Origin: Pyruvatibacter sp. HU-CL02332
GTDB lineage: Bacteria > Pseudomonadota > Alphaproteobacteria > CGMCC-115125
Direction of reading: 5' to 3'
Length of the DNA: 64,000 nucleotides
Assembly: GCF_040362765.1 (NCBI RefSeq)
Contig: NZ_BAABWK010000001.1
Location: 1,341,501-1,405,500 of the forward strand
The notes under the pieces are model-generated. The model ran no database searches, had not been told where the DNA came from, and saw only the letters and a list, made by a program, of their open reading frames with translations. The first letter of the stretch is position 1. Every line of letters begins with the position of its first letter. Below are positions 33,773 through 42,716 of the stretch, in pieces. The translations under genes and the position numbers were made by a program.

Positions 33773-34309
33773 ATGGATATAGCACTGCTTGTCAACATCA
33801 CATCCAAGGCCTGGGCTTTGAAGATCCTGGCCCTGCTGGACTCCGGCGTGCCAGGTCGGCAGGCACCGCTGCTGGCTGCAACACAGGCAAGCCGCACATC
33901 GTTTGCGGCAAGCCTCCGTCATCTGGTGCAGCTTGGATTGCTTGAGAAGAACCCCGGCCATGGTCACCCCCTGCGCCCGGAGTTCCGACTGACCCCGGCA
34001 GGAGAAGTCGCCGCGTCGGTTGCCGGCAGGATCATGAAGATCGCCCCTGACGATGACGCATTTGCCATCATAAGGCGGAGTTGGGCCGTGCCCATTCTGG
34101 CTGTCACACAGTCGCCGGAGCGCTTCTCGGGCATCAAGTCCGGGCTGGGAACGATCACCGATCGCGCCCTGTCACAGTCCCTGTGCATTCTGGAAGACAA
34201 GGCATGGCTTAAACGTGAGATTGACGTTTCACAACGCGCACCATTTCCCACCTACCACGCAGCAAACGCCGGCAGAAAAATCAGCCACGCCATTGGCCTG
34301 AGCATCTGA
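33773..34309 (+). CDS. Regulator with two tandem HxlR-like winged helices
   Basis: Protein of 178 residues with two wHTH repeats. Repeat 1 (about 8-80): SKAWALKILALLDSG, SRTSFAASLRHLVQLGLLEK, HPLRPEFRLTPAGEVAA. Repeat 2 (about 98-172): RRSWAVPILAVTQSPERFSG, DRALSQSLCILEDKAWLKRE, PTYHAANAGRKIS. Both follow the HxlR pattern of helix, recognition helix and wing. A single-chain pseudo-dimer would bind DNA as a monomer, which suits the short palindrome before it. Likely controls the divergent VOC gene. Confidence 0.7.
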   Translation: MDIALLVNITSKAWALKILALLDSGVPGRQAPLLAATQASRTSFAASLRHLVQLGLLEKNPGHGHPLRPEFRLTPAGEVAASVAGRIMKIAPDDDAFAIIRRSWAVPILAVTQSPERFSGIKSGLGTITDRALSQSLCILEDKAWLKREIDVSQRAPFPTYHAANAGRKISHAIGLSI

Positions 34310-34323
34310 TTGGTAGCTGCGCC

Positions 34324-34917
34324 CTAGTCAGCGCGATGTTCTGACAGAGACCCAAGCATGAGCTGCGTCAGCACGGTTACAGCCGTCTTGCGCGGCATCC
34401 GACCCGCCGCCGCATCCGCACCAAGCGCATCTGCGGCCCCTAAAAATCCCACAATCAGGGCCCGTGCCTTTGAAGGTGACAGGGTCACAAACGGCTTGAT
34501 GGCGTCATGGCAGGCGCGGATGTAGATCTCGCGCAGCTCGGCCTTCACCGCATGCATCTCTTCGCTGCCTTCAAGGGCTGCGGAAATAGCACCGAAGGCA
34601 GGTCCGGCCTTGACGCAGCAGTCCACATAGGACGCCGCCACGATCTCGCACACCGCATCGAGTGTGCCCGGCGCTTGAGCCAGGGCATCACGTGCCGCAT
34701 TGATCTGCTCATTGTCCATGCGCTGGTAGAGCGCGATCAGCGCACCGTCCCGGGAGCCGAAATGCTCATACGCAATCGGCTTGGTGACACCGGCCCGCTC
34801 GGCCAGCGTCTGCAGGGTCAACGCGTCCGTGCCCGCCTCGCTTACAATGCCCTGTGCCGTCTCCAGCAACTGCTGCCGCCGATCTGCCTTGGACAGCCTT
34901 TTTTGTCCCGTCGCCAC
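34324..34917 (-). CDS. TetR-family repressor (GNAT-reductase operon)
   Basis: TetR regulator of 197 residues. HTH in residues 8-55: LSKADRRQQLLETAQGIV, then LQTLAERAGVTKPIAYEHFG. The C-terminal part resembles the TetR_C_33-like group (AALEGSEEMHAVKAELREI). A 27-base palindrome in the divergent gap is its likely operator. It probably represses the three-gene operon at 35008-37647. Confidence 0.9.
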   Translation of the reverse strand: MATGQKRLSKADRRQQLLETAQGIVSEAGTDALTLQTLAERAGVTKPIAYEHFGSRDGALIALYQRMDNEQINAARDALAQAPGTLDAVCEIVAASYVDCCVKAGPAFGAISAALEGSEEMHAVKAELREIYIRACHDAIKPFVTLSPSKARALIVGFLGAADALGADAAAGRMPRKTAVTVLTQLMLGSLSEHRAD

Positions 34918-34963
34918 GATAGTGCTCTTTCTCGCTCTTGACTCGTCTGATTCCGTATATATC

Positions 34964-34990
34964 TTACTTTTCGTAACTTACGAATAGTAA
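34964..34990. promoter_or_regulatory. 27-base TetR operator candidate
   Basis: Near-perfect palindrome, TTACTTTTCGTAA-C-TTACGAATAGTAA in halves, one mismatched pair, with a perfect 15-base core at 34970-34984. Lies 46 bases upstream of the TetR gene and 17 before the GNAT gene, overlapping where the GNAT promoter should be. Confidence 0.8.
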
Positions 34991-35007
34991 TTTATTGGAT
35001 CATTATC

Positions 35008-35640
35008 ATGACCGCCCATGCCCTGACGCCCGCGACCGCCAATGCACCAAGTGCACAGATCGCCAGCCTCGTTCACATGACCGGCCCGCAATCCTATGAC
35101 TACATCTTCGGGTCACAGGCGAAGCTCGAAAAATTCATCGCCAAGGCCTGGCCAATGACCGGCACCCTGTATTCCTACGACGCAACAACGCTCGTCGAGG
35201 AAAACAACGCCATCATCGGCATCGAGCTGGGCTATCCCGGCAAGGAATTCTACAGCCGTCGCAATGCCTCCCTGCAGGCCTCCATCAAGGCGGCAGAAGA
35301 TGGAAGTCTCACCGAACAGGACCTTTACGGCATTGGTGATCGCGCCGACAAAGCCAGCTATCTCAACGCCTGGGTACCAGAGGATGTCTACTACCTCATG
35401 GCCCTTGCGGTGCCAGACACTCAACGTGGTCGCGGCATTGGCAAACATCTTCTTGCATCCGCCATCGACAAGGCCCGTGCAGATGGCTTTCGCGCTCTGC
35501 ACCTTGATGTCCTGTCCGGCAACCCGGCCATTGGCCTCTACACCGCCATGGGCCTGACCTGCCTCGCCGAAACAATCGCTCCTGAACCCTGCCGCGACCA
35601 TGGCGTCCCCATGGAAATGCGCATGGGGATCACGCTCTAA
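35008..35640 (+). CDS. GNAT family N-acetyltransferase
   Basis: Acetyltransferase of 210 residues, first gene of a three-gene operon. The acetyl-CoA loop VPDTQRGRGIGKHLLASA matches the Q/R-x-x-G-x-G/A motif; the last third (FRALHLDVLSGNPAIGLYTAMG) is the standard GNAT C-terminal arm. N-terminal half is unusually long. Substrate unknown. The operon organisation with a TetR gene suggests inducible modification or detoxification. Confidence 0.87.
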   Translation: MTAHALTPATANAPSAQIASLVHMTGPQSYDYIFGSQAKLEKFIAKAWPMTGTLYSYDATTLVEENNAIIGIELGYPGKEFYSRRNASLQASIKAAEDGSLTEQDLYGIGDRADKASYLNAWVPEDVYYLMALAVPDTQRGRGIGKHLLASAIDKARADGFRALHLDVLSGNPAIGLYTAMGLTCLAETIAPEPCRDHGVPMEMRMGITL

Positions 35641-35664
35641 CTTTCAAACCTAAAGGGAACGCAC

Positions 35665-36660
35665 ATGTCCAAGACCATTCTCGTTGCTGGTGGCTACGGC
35701 CTCGTTGGCAGCCACATCGCACGGCACCTGCGCCGCATCATGCCGGACGCCAAACTCATCATTGCCGGGCGCAACCCGGACAAGGCCGCAGGCCTCGTCA
35801 GCGAGCTAGGGAATGCGCAAGCCCTGGGCCTTGAAACGACGGACCCGGTCGTAGCCCTCGAAAGCGTCGGCAAAATCGATGCCCTGATCGCAGCCCTTCA
35901 GGACCCCCACGACAAGATGCTGACCCATGCCATCAACAACGGCATTGCCCATCTCAGCATCACCCGCTCCGTGCTGGACATGTCCGGCTTCGTAGGACAT
36001 GTGGCCCACGCCAACCTGACAGCACCCGTGGTTCCCACGGCCCACTGGCAGGCGGGCATTCTGTCGCTCGCAGCGCTCGATCTCGCATCGCAGTTCAAGA
36101 GTGTGGACAGCATCGCCCTGTCCGCCCTGTTCGACATGACAGACCCCATCGGCCCCATGACCGTGGAAGATGCCGGCCATTTCTTTGGCAAGGCCCTGCT
36201 GGTCAGGGATGGATTGTGGACCTGGGTGGACCCGGATGCAGAAGTAACGCCGATCACTATTGACGGCGAAACATTTGATGCCCGCCCCATGAGCAACCTG
36301 GACACCATGAGCCTGCGCTCGGCCACAAACGCGGCCGACATCACTTTCCACCTCGGCATCGCGAACTCACGCGGCACGCGCGCCGGGGGTGCGGCCTCCC
36401 ATGACATGCAGATCGTCATGAAGGGCACGGATGCCAATGGCAGCGCCATCACCCGCACCCGCCTCGTGTCAGACCCCCGCGGCCAGGCACAGCTCACAGC
36501 GACCGGAGCAGCCCTTGCGGTCCAGCGCGCCATTGGCGGCGACGGCAAACCCGCCCCCACCCCCAAGCTCCACATGCCCGAAACAATATTGGACACAGCG
36601 GACTACACCGCACGGCTGCAATCAGAGTTCGGCATTCTCGTTCAGGACGCGGACGCGTAA
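35665..36660 (+). CDS. Saccharopine-dehydrogenase-like NAD(P)-binding protein
   Basis: Rossmann-fold protein of 331 residues with TILVAGGYGLVGSHIARHLRR at the start and a saccharopine dehydrogenase NADP-binding domain. The C-terminal part lacks strong saccharopine-type motifs, so it is probably a reductase of a small metabolite rather than a lysine pathway enzyme. 24 bases after the GNAT gene and 12 bases before the MDR reductase, so co-transcribed. Confidence 0.8.
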   Translation: MSKTILVAGGYGLVGSHIARHLRRIMPDAKLIIAGRNPDKAAGLVSELGNAQALGLETTDPVVALESVGKIDALIAALQDPHDKMLTHAINNGIAHLSITRSVLDMSGFVGHVAHANLTAPVVPTAHWQAGILSLAALDLASQFKSVDSIALSALFDMTDPIGPMTVEDAGHFFGKALLVRDGLWTWVDPDAEVTPITIDGETFDARPMSNLDTMSLRSATNAADITFHLGIANSRGTRAGGAASHDMQIVMKGTDANGSAITRTRLVSDPRGQAQLTATGAALAVQRAIGGDGKPAPTPKLHMPETILDTADYTARLQSEFGILVQDADA

Positions 36661-36672
36661 GGGGTAACACCA

Positions 36673-37647
36673 ATGGCTGAGACCATGATGCCTGGGACAA
36701 TGAAAGCAGCAACATGGCCGCCCACCGGCGGTGCCATGCAGATCATCGACGCACCCGTACCAAAGCCCAAATCCGGCGAGGTGCTGGTGCAGGTCAAAGT
36801 CGCTGCCATCAACGAAATGGATGTGCAGACACGAGATGGCGGCTGGAAGCGGGAGGTGAAGACCTTCCGTAAGGCTGGTCCTGTCGTCACCGGCTTCGAG
36901 TTTGCCGGCATTGCAGCCAGCAGCGACGGGCACATCAAGGCCGGCATGCGGGTCGTCGCCTACAGTCCTGTCCTCAAGGGCCCCCGCGCCCATGCGCAAT
37001 TTGCTGTGGCTCCAACACAGTCTTTGGCCGAGATTCCACACGACATGAGCTTTGCCGACGCCACAGCCCTGTCCGTGATGGGCCTTACAGCTATTGAGGT
37101 GGTAGATGACATCGCAAAGATCACCCCGGGACAAAAAGTCTGTGTGCTGGGCGCCGCAGGTGGCCTTGGAGCCTATACGGTCCAACTGGCGAAGGCGCGC
37201 GGTGCACATGTGACGGCGATCGCATCGGCCGAAAACGAGGCCTTTGTCATGGCGCAGGGTGCCGATGTGTTTCGCGCCAGAAGTGACACACCTGTTCTGC
37301 ACAGGGGCGACCGCTTCAACCTCATTCTGGATGTGCCAGCGAAATACAGTTTTGCGGGCTCCCGCAGACATCTGGCTCCCGGCGGTGTGTTCGTCTCGTC
37401 AAACCCGTTGAACGACCTTACCGGCTTTCCCCGCGCGCTCGTGTCTCGACGCAAAGCCGGTTGGCTGCTGATGCTGAGCACGACGCCGCAGAAACTGAAA
37501 CGCCTAATCGAAACGGCAGCATCAGGAGACCTGACGCCCGTGATCGACGCGACCTATGGGCTAGCGCAGATCGATGCAGCCTTTGACAGGTTTGCCACGC
37601 CGGGCAAGCAGGGCCGTGTTCTGATTGACATGGAGGCAGGCAGCTAG
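36673..37647 (+). CDS. MDR-superfamily NAD(P)H-dependent oxidoreductase
   Basis: Zinc-free medium-chain reductase of 324 residues. The N-terminal GroES-like fold begins near KAATWPPTGGAMQIID; the nucleotide site is VLGAAGGLGAYTVQLAKARG. Last gene of the TetR-controlled operon; together with the Rossmann protein before it, it may reduce a carbonyl or enone. Ends 4 bases from the convergent serine hydrolase gene. Confidence 0.88.
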   Translation: MAETMMPGTMKAATWPPTGGAMQIIDAPVPKPKSGEVLVQVKVAAINEMDVQTRDGGWKREVKTFRKAGPVVTGFEFAGIAASSDGHIKAGMRVVAYSPVLKGPRAHAQFAVAPTQSLAEIPHDMSFADATALSVMGLTAIEVVDDIAKITPGQKVCVLGAAGGLGAYTVQLAKARGAHVTAIASAENEAFVMAQGADVFRARSDTPVLHRGDRFNLILDVPAKYSFAGSRRHLAPGGVFVSSNPLNDLTGFPRALVSRRKAGWLLMLSTTPQKLKRLIETAASGDLTPVIDATYGLAQIDAAFDRFATPGKQGRVLIDMEAGS

Positions 37648-37651
37648 CGCC

Positions 37652-39178
37652 CTAGAAGTTCGGCGCAACAGCCGCAAACGGCACGATCCAGGATTCATCG
37701 CGCTCCAGTTCAACAAGCCCGCCGAACACATGCGCGCCAAGTTCCTGAACCAGACGACCACCGGACTGTGAGTTTGTCAGCACAACCAACGCGGCTTGGC
37801 TGCGCGGTTCAATCACCAGAAGGCTTGAGTAGCCCGGGTTGGAGCCCCACTGCCAAAGTGTCCGCTGCGTGTCGCCGTCACTCAGCCGCCGGTCACGCAC
37901 ACCAATGCCAAGGCCCCAGGCCAAGCCTTCCGGCGCGCCATGACCAACAGGCACATGAGGCCGTGTCATCTCGCGCATGTCAGCGCGTTCCAGCAAGCGC
38001 GGATCGATGATTTCCTGCGCAAACAGCGCGATCTCACCAGCCGTACCACGAAGGGACGCCGCCGGGTGCACATCACCTGCGGCGCGCAATGGCAAAGGCA
38101 CGCTCATGAACATCAGCGGCAACAGGGAGACCACCGCCAGGACCACAGCAATGCGTGTCCAGAAACTGCCCGATACTTCTTCGCGCCGCATCACCGTGCC
38201 CGGTCGGGCTCGGGTGAACCCCAGAAGGTGAAACACCAGCCGCCACAACACAGCCGCCAGCGCCACGCACAAAACAAAGATGAAGGCGATCAACAGCACA
38301 GCCGTCAAAAGGCCCAGCCCCACCAGCTCCAGCAACACAACAATAGTGGCAATGCCCGCCAGAATGCCCGGCAGGACCAGATGTCGGCTTTCCATATGTG
38401 GCTGCTGCAGAACCAGCCGCACCACGAGGAAAGCAAGCAACGCTCCAATCACAAACACCGCGACGAACGGCACGAACACCATCGCCAGCGGCATCCAGAG
38501 GCCTGTGTGACCCGTTGCCACCAATGCCATCTGCGCGTCTTCGAGGGCAAACCCTGTTGCAGCCATGCCCAATGGCTCCAGCAATCTTACCCGCGCAACG
38601 TCTGCAAAGGGCCGTTGTTCATGGGCGGTGATCGCATAACCAAGATATCCAAACCCCTCACCGGCATAGGAGAAGGCGCCACCGGGAGGCGTCACGAGGC
38701 TGTGCGACGTACGGCGAATATCGTTGGAAAGTCCTGATCTATGGGTCAGGACCTGCTCAAGGGTGATCTTGGGAATGCTGCCGTCAGCTCCCGGCTCCAG
38801 CCATGGCGGCTCAAGCCCCAGACCAATGTCCTTGTCGAGCCGCAACTTGCCGGCGGCCACAAGCTGCAGAGCAACATGAGCCGCGACCGGCTTTGAGATC
38901 GAGGCCGCTTCAAAAATCGTCTCGGTGGTAACCGGCGCGCGTCCAATGACATTGCGCACCCCAAACGCGCGCTCATACACCATGCGCCCATCACGAATGA
39001 ACGCGACCTGGGCACCGGGCACATTTTCTTCGTCCATCAGGCGCGGCATGAACGCATCAAGCGCCTGCGCAATCTCGCGGTCTTCCCAGTCCAGCATGCC
39101 CGTGTCTGCGCGCGCTGCACCACTCACAACAAGAATGCCGATCAGAACCGCCGCAAGATATGACCGGACCCGGCGCAT
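37652..39178 (-). CDS. Class C beta-lactamase-like serine hydrolase with internal membrane insert
   Basis: Secreted/membrane serine hydrolase of 508 residues. A signal peptide (RRVRSYLAAVLIGILVVSGA) precedes a beta-lactamase-type domain: nucleophile SxxK at Ser93-Lys96 (SISK) and Tyr171 in FSYAGEGFGY. The hydrolase chain is then interrupted by about 140 residues (225-365) with four hydrophobic helices, and resumes at HPAASLRGTAGEIALFAQE to reach WQWGSNPGY, the third motif. The catalytic domain is therefore split by a membrane module. It overlaps the aldo-keto reductase gene by 1 base. Substrate could be peptidoglycan peptide or an ester. Confidence 0.82.
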   Translation of the reverse strand: MRRVRSYLAAVLIGILVVSGAARADTGMLDWEDREIAQALDAFMPRLMDEENVPGAQVAFIRDGRMVYERAFGVRNVIGRAPVTTETIFEAASISKPVAAHVALQLVAAGKLRLDKDIGLGLEPPWLEPGADGSIPKITLEQVLTHRSGLSNDIRRTSHSLVTPPGGAFSYAGEGFGYLGYAITAHEQRPFADVARVRLLEPLGMAATGFALEDAQMALVATGHTGLWMPLAMVFVPFVAVFVIGALLAFLVVRLVLQQPHMESRHLVLPGILAGIATIVVLLELVGLGLLTAVLLIAFIFVLCVALAAVLWRLVFHLLGFTRARPGTVMRREEVSGSFWTRIAVVLAVVSLLPLMFMSVPLPLRAAGDVHPAASLRGTAGEIALFAQEIIDPRLLERADMREMTRPHVPVGHGAPEGLAWGLGIGVRDRRLSDGDTQRTLWQWGSNPGYSSLLVIEPRSQAALVVLTNSQSGGRLVQELGAHVFGGLVELERDESWIVPFAAVAPNF

Positions 39179-40239
39179 CAGTGCAGCGTATCCTTGCCGT
39201 CATCCCCTGACATCGCCGCCAGAGCTTCCATCGAAAACTCTTCAAGCGGGATGCGCGGTTTCTGGAAGGCCAGCCGCAACGCATCGATGCGGTCACGCAC
39301 ATCATCTTCCAGTGGCCCGCGCGCTTCTGCGTCCACCAGCTGTTTCAGCTCTTCACGGTTTTTGACACCCAGAATGACACTGTCCACGCCTTCCATGCCG
39401 AGAGCATATCGGTGTGCAACCACTGCCGGGTCTTCACCCATTTCCTTGCACAGGGCGCGAAACGGTCCGGCCTTGGCGTAATCCGTCACCTGCTCATTGT
39501 CGTCCGGCAGGGCACGGTCAATAGCTGACGTCAGCGCGCCCGCCTGCACGGCCCGAATACCAAGCACACCCACATCGTTGTTCTTCGCCGTCCGGATGAT
39601 ATTGCGGGGCTCTGCTGGTTCCTCATAGCGGCGCATGTCGCCGGGGGAATCCATCAGGTTTGCCACCGCCTGCACCACGTCTGGCTTCACGTCGTGACGC
39701 AGCGCATCCATGATTGCGCGTGGCAGGCCGACACCGGTTATGCCCCACGCGCCAATCAGCCCACGCGAAACAAATGATTGCATCGCCGGGATCATATGGT
39801 CCGTATACGTGCTGAAGCGCGTGGCCCATTTGTGCTGGGTGTCCGCGTTGCGCGCATACTCATAATCGTCAGGGCAGATGTTGGAGTGCAGAAGGAAGAT
39901 GTCTGCCTGCTCAACCCGCATGGTCTCAAGCGAGCGCACAAGCCGACGCTCAAGCTCGGACGCAACCTTGTCTGCTGGCGGCGTCCCCAGCTGACACTTG
40001 GTGGTGACACGCACGCCTTGCGGCAGGTTGCCTTCAAATGCATCGCCGATGACCGTCTCCGCCTCACCGCGCCCATACAGCGGCGCCATGTCCAGCAACG
40101 TGATGCCGCTGTCCACAGCAGCGCGTGCCGTTGCCACAGCCTCGTCCCGGGTCGTCTCACCCCAGATCTGACCAAGGCCACCGCCGCCAAGGGTCAGTGC
40201 GCTGACGGGCCACAGAGTGCCCAGTTGCCGTGTCTGCAT
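39178..40239 (-). CDS. Aldo/keto reductase
   Basis: NADPH-dependent aldo/keto reductase of 353 residues, TIM barrel. Catalytic Asp and Tyr in LLDMAPLYG, Lys in VTTKCQLG, His in FLLHSNI. The C-terminal RYALGMEGVDSVILGVKNREEL is the cofactor-binding end. First gene of a two-gene unit; its stop overlaps the serine hydrolase start by a single base. Substrate unknown. Confidence 0.9.
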   Translation of the reverse strand: MQTRQLGTLWPVSALTLGGGGLGQIWGETTRDEAVATARAAVDSGITLLDMAPLYGRGEAETVIGDAFEGNLPQGVRVTTKCQLGTPPADKVASELERRLVRSLETMRVEQADIFLLHSNICPDDYEYARNADTQHKWATRFSTYTDHMIPAMQSFVSRGLIGAWGITGVGLPRAIMDALRHDVKPDVVQAVANLMDSPGDMRRYEEPAEPRNIIRTAKNNDVGVLGIRAVQAGALTSAIDRALPDDNEQVTDYAKAGPFRALCKEMGEDPAVVAHRYALGMEGVDSVILGVKNREELKQLVDAEARGPLEDDVRDRIDALRLAFQKPRIPLEEFSMEALAAMSGDDGKDTLH

Positions 40240-40271
40240 GTCCCGTCTCCCTGTTTGAAAGTGGTTGTGGC

Positions 40272-41165
40272 CTAGACCGCCGGATCCGGTAGTCCGGCCT
40301 GACGGTGCGCTGCAATCAGCGTGTTGCGCATCAGGCAGGCAACAGTCATCAGACCCACACCGCCCGGCACCGGCGTAATCGCACCGGCGATGTCCGAAGC
40401 TGCTGCAAAGTCCACGTCACCCACAAGCCGCGTCTTGCCTTCGCCTTTTTCAGGCGCCGGAATGCGGTTGATGCCAACGTCAATCACAAGCGCACCCGGC
40501 TTTACCCAGTCGCCCTGTACAAAATTAGGCTTGCCAATGGCCGCGACCAGCACGTCCGCCGCGCGCGCCTCCGCCCGCAGATCCTTCGTGCGCGAATGCG
40601 CCATGGTCACGGTGCAGTTTTCGCGAAGTAGCAACTGCGCAACCGGCTTGCCCACAAGGTTGGAACGGCCAATCACCAGCGCCTTCAAACCGGACAGATC
40701 TTCCCGCACGCCTTTGAGCATGAGATAGGCTCCATAGGGCGTGCACGGCACCATGGCATCCAGACCACTGGCCAGCCGCCCGGCATTGAGCGGGTGCAAC
40801 CCATCGACATCCTTCAACGGGTCAATCGTGTCGATCACCGCCTGCTGGGAAATCTGATCGGGGACCGGGAACTGCACCAGAATGCCGTTTACCTCAGGGT
40901 CCACATTCAGCGCGCGGACAAGTTGAAGCAAGTCTTCCTGAGAAGTTGATGCCGGGAGCTTGTGCTCGATCGACCGGATGCCGACTTCGCCGCTGACCCG
41001 CGCCTTGGAGGCCACATAAACCTTGCTCGCCGGGTCCTCGCCAACCAACACCACCGCAAGGCCGGGCGACGTGCCGGTCTTTGCCTTGAAAGCTTCAACG
41101 CCCGCTGTGACCTGCTCCTTCACCTTGGAAGCATAGGTCTTGCCATCAATGAGCGTCGCGGGCAT
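40272..41165 (-). CDS. folD: Bifunctional methylenetetrahydrofolate dehydrogenase/cyclohydrolase
   Basis: FolD, 297 residues: interconverts 5,10-methylene-, methenyl- and 10-formyl-THF using NADP. Conserved active-site Tyr and Lys lie in [17 protein letters not shown]; the NADP site is [15 protein letters not shown], and [15 protein letters not shown] completes the family signature. Length and order are normal. In one-carbon metabolism this feeds purine and formyl-methionine synthesis. Confidence 0.96.
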   Translation of the reverse strand: MPATLIDGKTYASKVKEQVTAGVEAFKAKTGTSPGLAVVLVGEDPASKVYVASKARVSGEVGIRSIEHKLPASTSQEDLLQLVRALNVDPEVNGILVQFPVPDQISQQAVIDTIDPLKDVDGLHPLNAGRLASGLDAMVPCTPYGAYLMLKGVREDLSGLKALVIGRSNLVGKPVAQLLLRENCTVTMAHSRTKDLRAEARAADVLVAAIGKPNFVQGDWVKPGALVIDVGINRIPAPEKGEGKTRLVGDVDFAAASDIAGAITPVPGGVGLMTVACLMRNTLIAAHRQAGLPDPAV

Positions 41166-41206
41166 GGGCGGGAAATCCTGGATATGAAGCGTGGAAGGGC
41201 CGGCGG

Positions 41207-41485
41207 CTACAGCATGTAGGTAATGATGATGACCCGCAGGGCATAAATGCCGACGAGAACGATCAGCGGTGACAGATCAATACCGCCAAGGTCAGGCATG
41301 ATATTGCGGATCGGCCGATACAGCGGTTCCGTCAGCTGATGGAACATGTTGGTGATCTGGTAGACGAAATTGTTGCGGGTATCGAGCACATTGAAGGCGA
41401 TAAGCCAGCTCAGGATCACGCTGATAATGACGAACCACCAGGCGATGTCGAGAATGAAAAGCGCGATGAGTGCAATGGCCTGCAT
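41207..41485 (-). CDS. YggT family membrane protein
   Basis: Integral membrane protein of 92 residues with two hydrophobic segments flanking a short amphipathic loop: [20 protein letters not shown] and [20 protein letters not shown]. The central [13 protein letters not shown] is the YggT signature. The family has been linked to osmotic tolerance and cell division, with no mechanism known. It is 41 bases upstream of folD on the same strand and probably co-transcribed. Confidence 0.9.
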   Translation of the reverse strand: MQAIALIALFILDIAWWFVIISVILSWLIAFNVLDTRNNFVYQITNMFHQLTEPLYRPIRNIMPDLGGIDLSPLIVLVGIYALRVIIITYML

Positions 41486-41585
41486 CTGGGTATCCGTATT
41501 GCTGATTCCGGTTACACCACATGTACTTGCGCCACCTCGCCGACGCAAGGCGGGATGAGCCCCAACCCGCCCAATATGGCCACAG

Positions 41586-41867
41586 CTACCCCCGGTGAGA
41601 GCGGAATTTGACCCAGCCCATGACCATCACACACACCCAGACCAGAATATTGTTGATGATGATCGACGGCGCCTCCAGCACCACCCCATAGGCTGCCCAC
41701 AGGGCAACACCCGCCCCAAAGGCTGCAAGCCATCCCCATGAAAAATCATCCGCGTGGCGCGTTTTCACGGTCTTCCAGACCTGCGGCAGGAAAGAAGCCG
41801 ACGTCAGCACGGCGGCAATGGCGCCGATGATCTCGGCGTAGGGGGCAAGGGCAGCAAGAGACATCAA
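41586..41867 (-). CDS. SemiSWEET sugar transporter
   Basis: Three-helix half-transporter of 93 residues that works as a homodimer. The PQ-loop motif is seen in SASFLPQVWKTVKT and later helices contain NNILVWVCVMVMGWVKF. The conserved Asn in NNILVW contributes to the sugar site. Bacterial SemiSWEETs move mono- or disaccharides down their gradient. No sugar genes adjoin it. Confidence 0.92.
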   Translation of the reverse strand: MMSLAALAPYAEIIGAIAAVLTSASFLPQVWKTVKTRHADDFSWGWLAAFGAGVALWAAYGVVLEAPSIIINNILVWVCVMVMGWVKFRSHRG

Positions 41868-42065
41868 TCACAACTCCACAAAACCGCCCGCCGGCACCCA
41901 TGCCCGCGTGACGCGCATCACCCATACCCGCCAGACCGCCCCACTGAAAGCACCCAATGCGAAAGTACGAGATGCCCCGCCTTTTCACTGACCCGGTGCC
42001 GTATAGACAAATGACACTATGAATGCCAATTTATAAGCGCAACACGCATCAAAGAAGGAAACGGG

Positions 42066-42716
42066 ATGAGAAACCTAGGCGCAGGCACATGGATATGGGG
42101 CACCGCACTTGCTTTGTCTTTGGCTTTCACCGCCTGGTATCACAACTGGAGCGGCCCGCTTACGGCAGCTGAGATCAGTGCTTACGTTGAACAGTTACAG
42201 GGTCGACCGGGCAGCAATCCAGAGGCCGTCATGACCCTGAAAACCTTTCTGGAGGCCGACGATGGGCGCGAATTCATCATGCTCAACGTCATCAAGCTGC
42301 ACGCCGACCCGCAGCCACATCCCCAGACCGGCGAGCCAACCGATGCGGCAGAGCTGCTGGGAACCTATTCCAGTGCCTTTATGGGCCGGCTTTTGCGTAG
42401 CGCAGGTCACCCGGTGTTCGTCGCCGACAAGGTGGGCCCCTTTGTAGATACATTCGGCGTCACCGAGCGACCTGACTGGACCTTTACCTCCATGGTGCGC
42501 TACCGCTCCCGCCGCGACCTGGCAGAAGCGGCAACCTACGAAGGCTTCCCCGGTGCGCACCTGTTCAAGACCGCCGCCATTGAGAATACATTCAACTTTC
42601 CGACCCAGACCCGGATACAGCTCTTTTTCAGCCCTGGACTGCTGCTGCCATTGCTTTTGTTCTTCGTCGCGTCACTGACGCATCTCATCGTGATGGTACG
42701 GAGGCAAAGGCCTTAG
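42066..42716 (+). CDS. Bitopic membrane protein with DUF1330-like domain
   Basis: Protein of 216 residues with hydrophobic helices at both ends (about 8-25 and 188-207). The region between resembles the DUF1330/dimeric alpha-beta-barrel fold: EFIMLNVIKLHADPQ, ELLGTYSSAFMGRLLRSAG, FTSMVRYRSRRDLAEAAT. Standard DUF1330 proteins are about 95-residue soluble dimers; being held between two helices would put it in the periplasm or cytosol near the membrane. Function unknown. It overlaps the Crp/Fnr gene by 4 bases tail to tail. Confidence 0.65.
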   Translation: MRNLGAGTWIWGTALALSLAFTAWYHNWSGPLTAAEISAYVEQLQGRPGSNPEAVMTLKTFLEADDGREFIMLNVIKLHADPQPHPQTGEPTDAAELLGTYSSAFMGRLLRSAGHPVFVADKVGPFVDTFGVTERPDWTFTSMVRYRSRRDLAEAATYEGFPGAHLFKTAAIENTFNFPTQTRIQLFFSPGLLLPLLLFFVASLTHLIVMVRRQRP

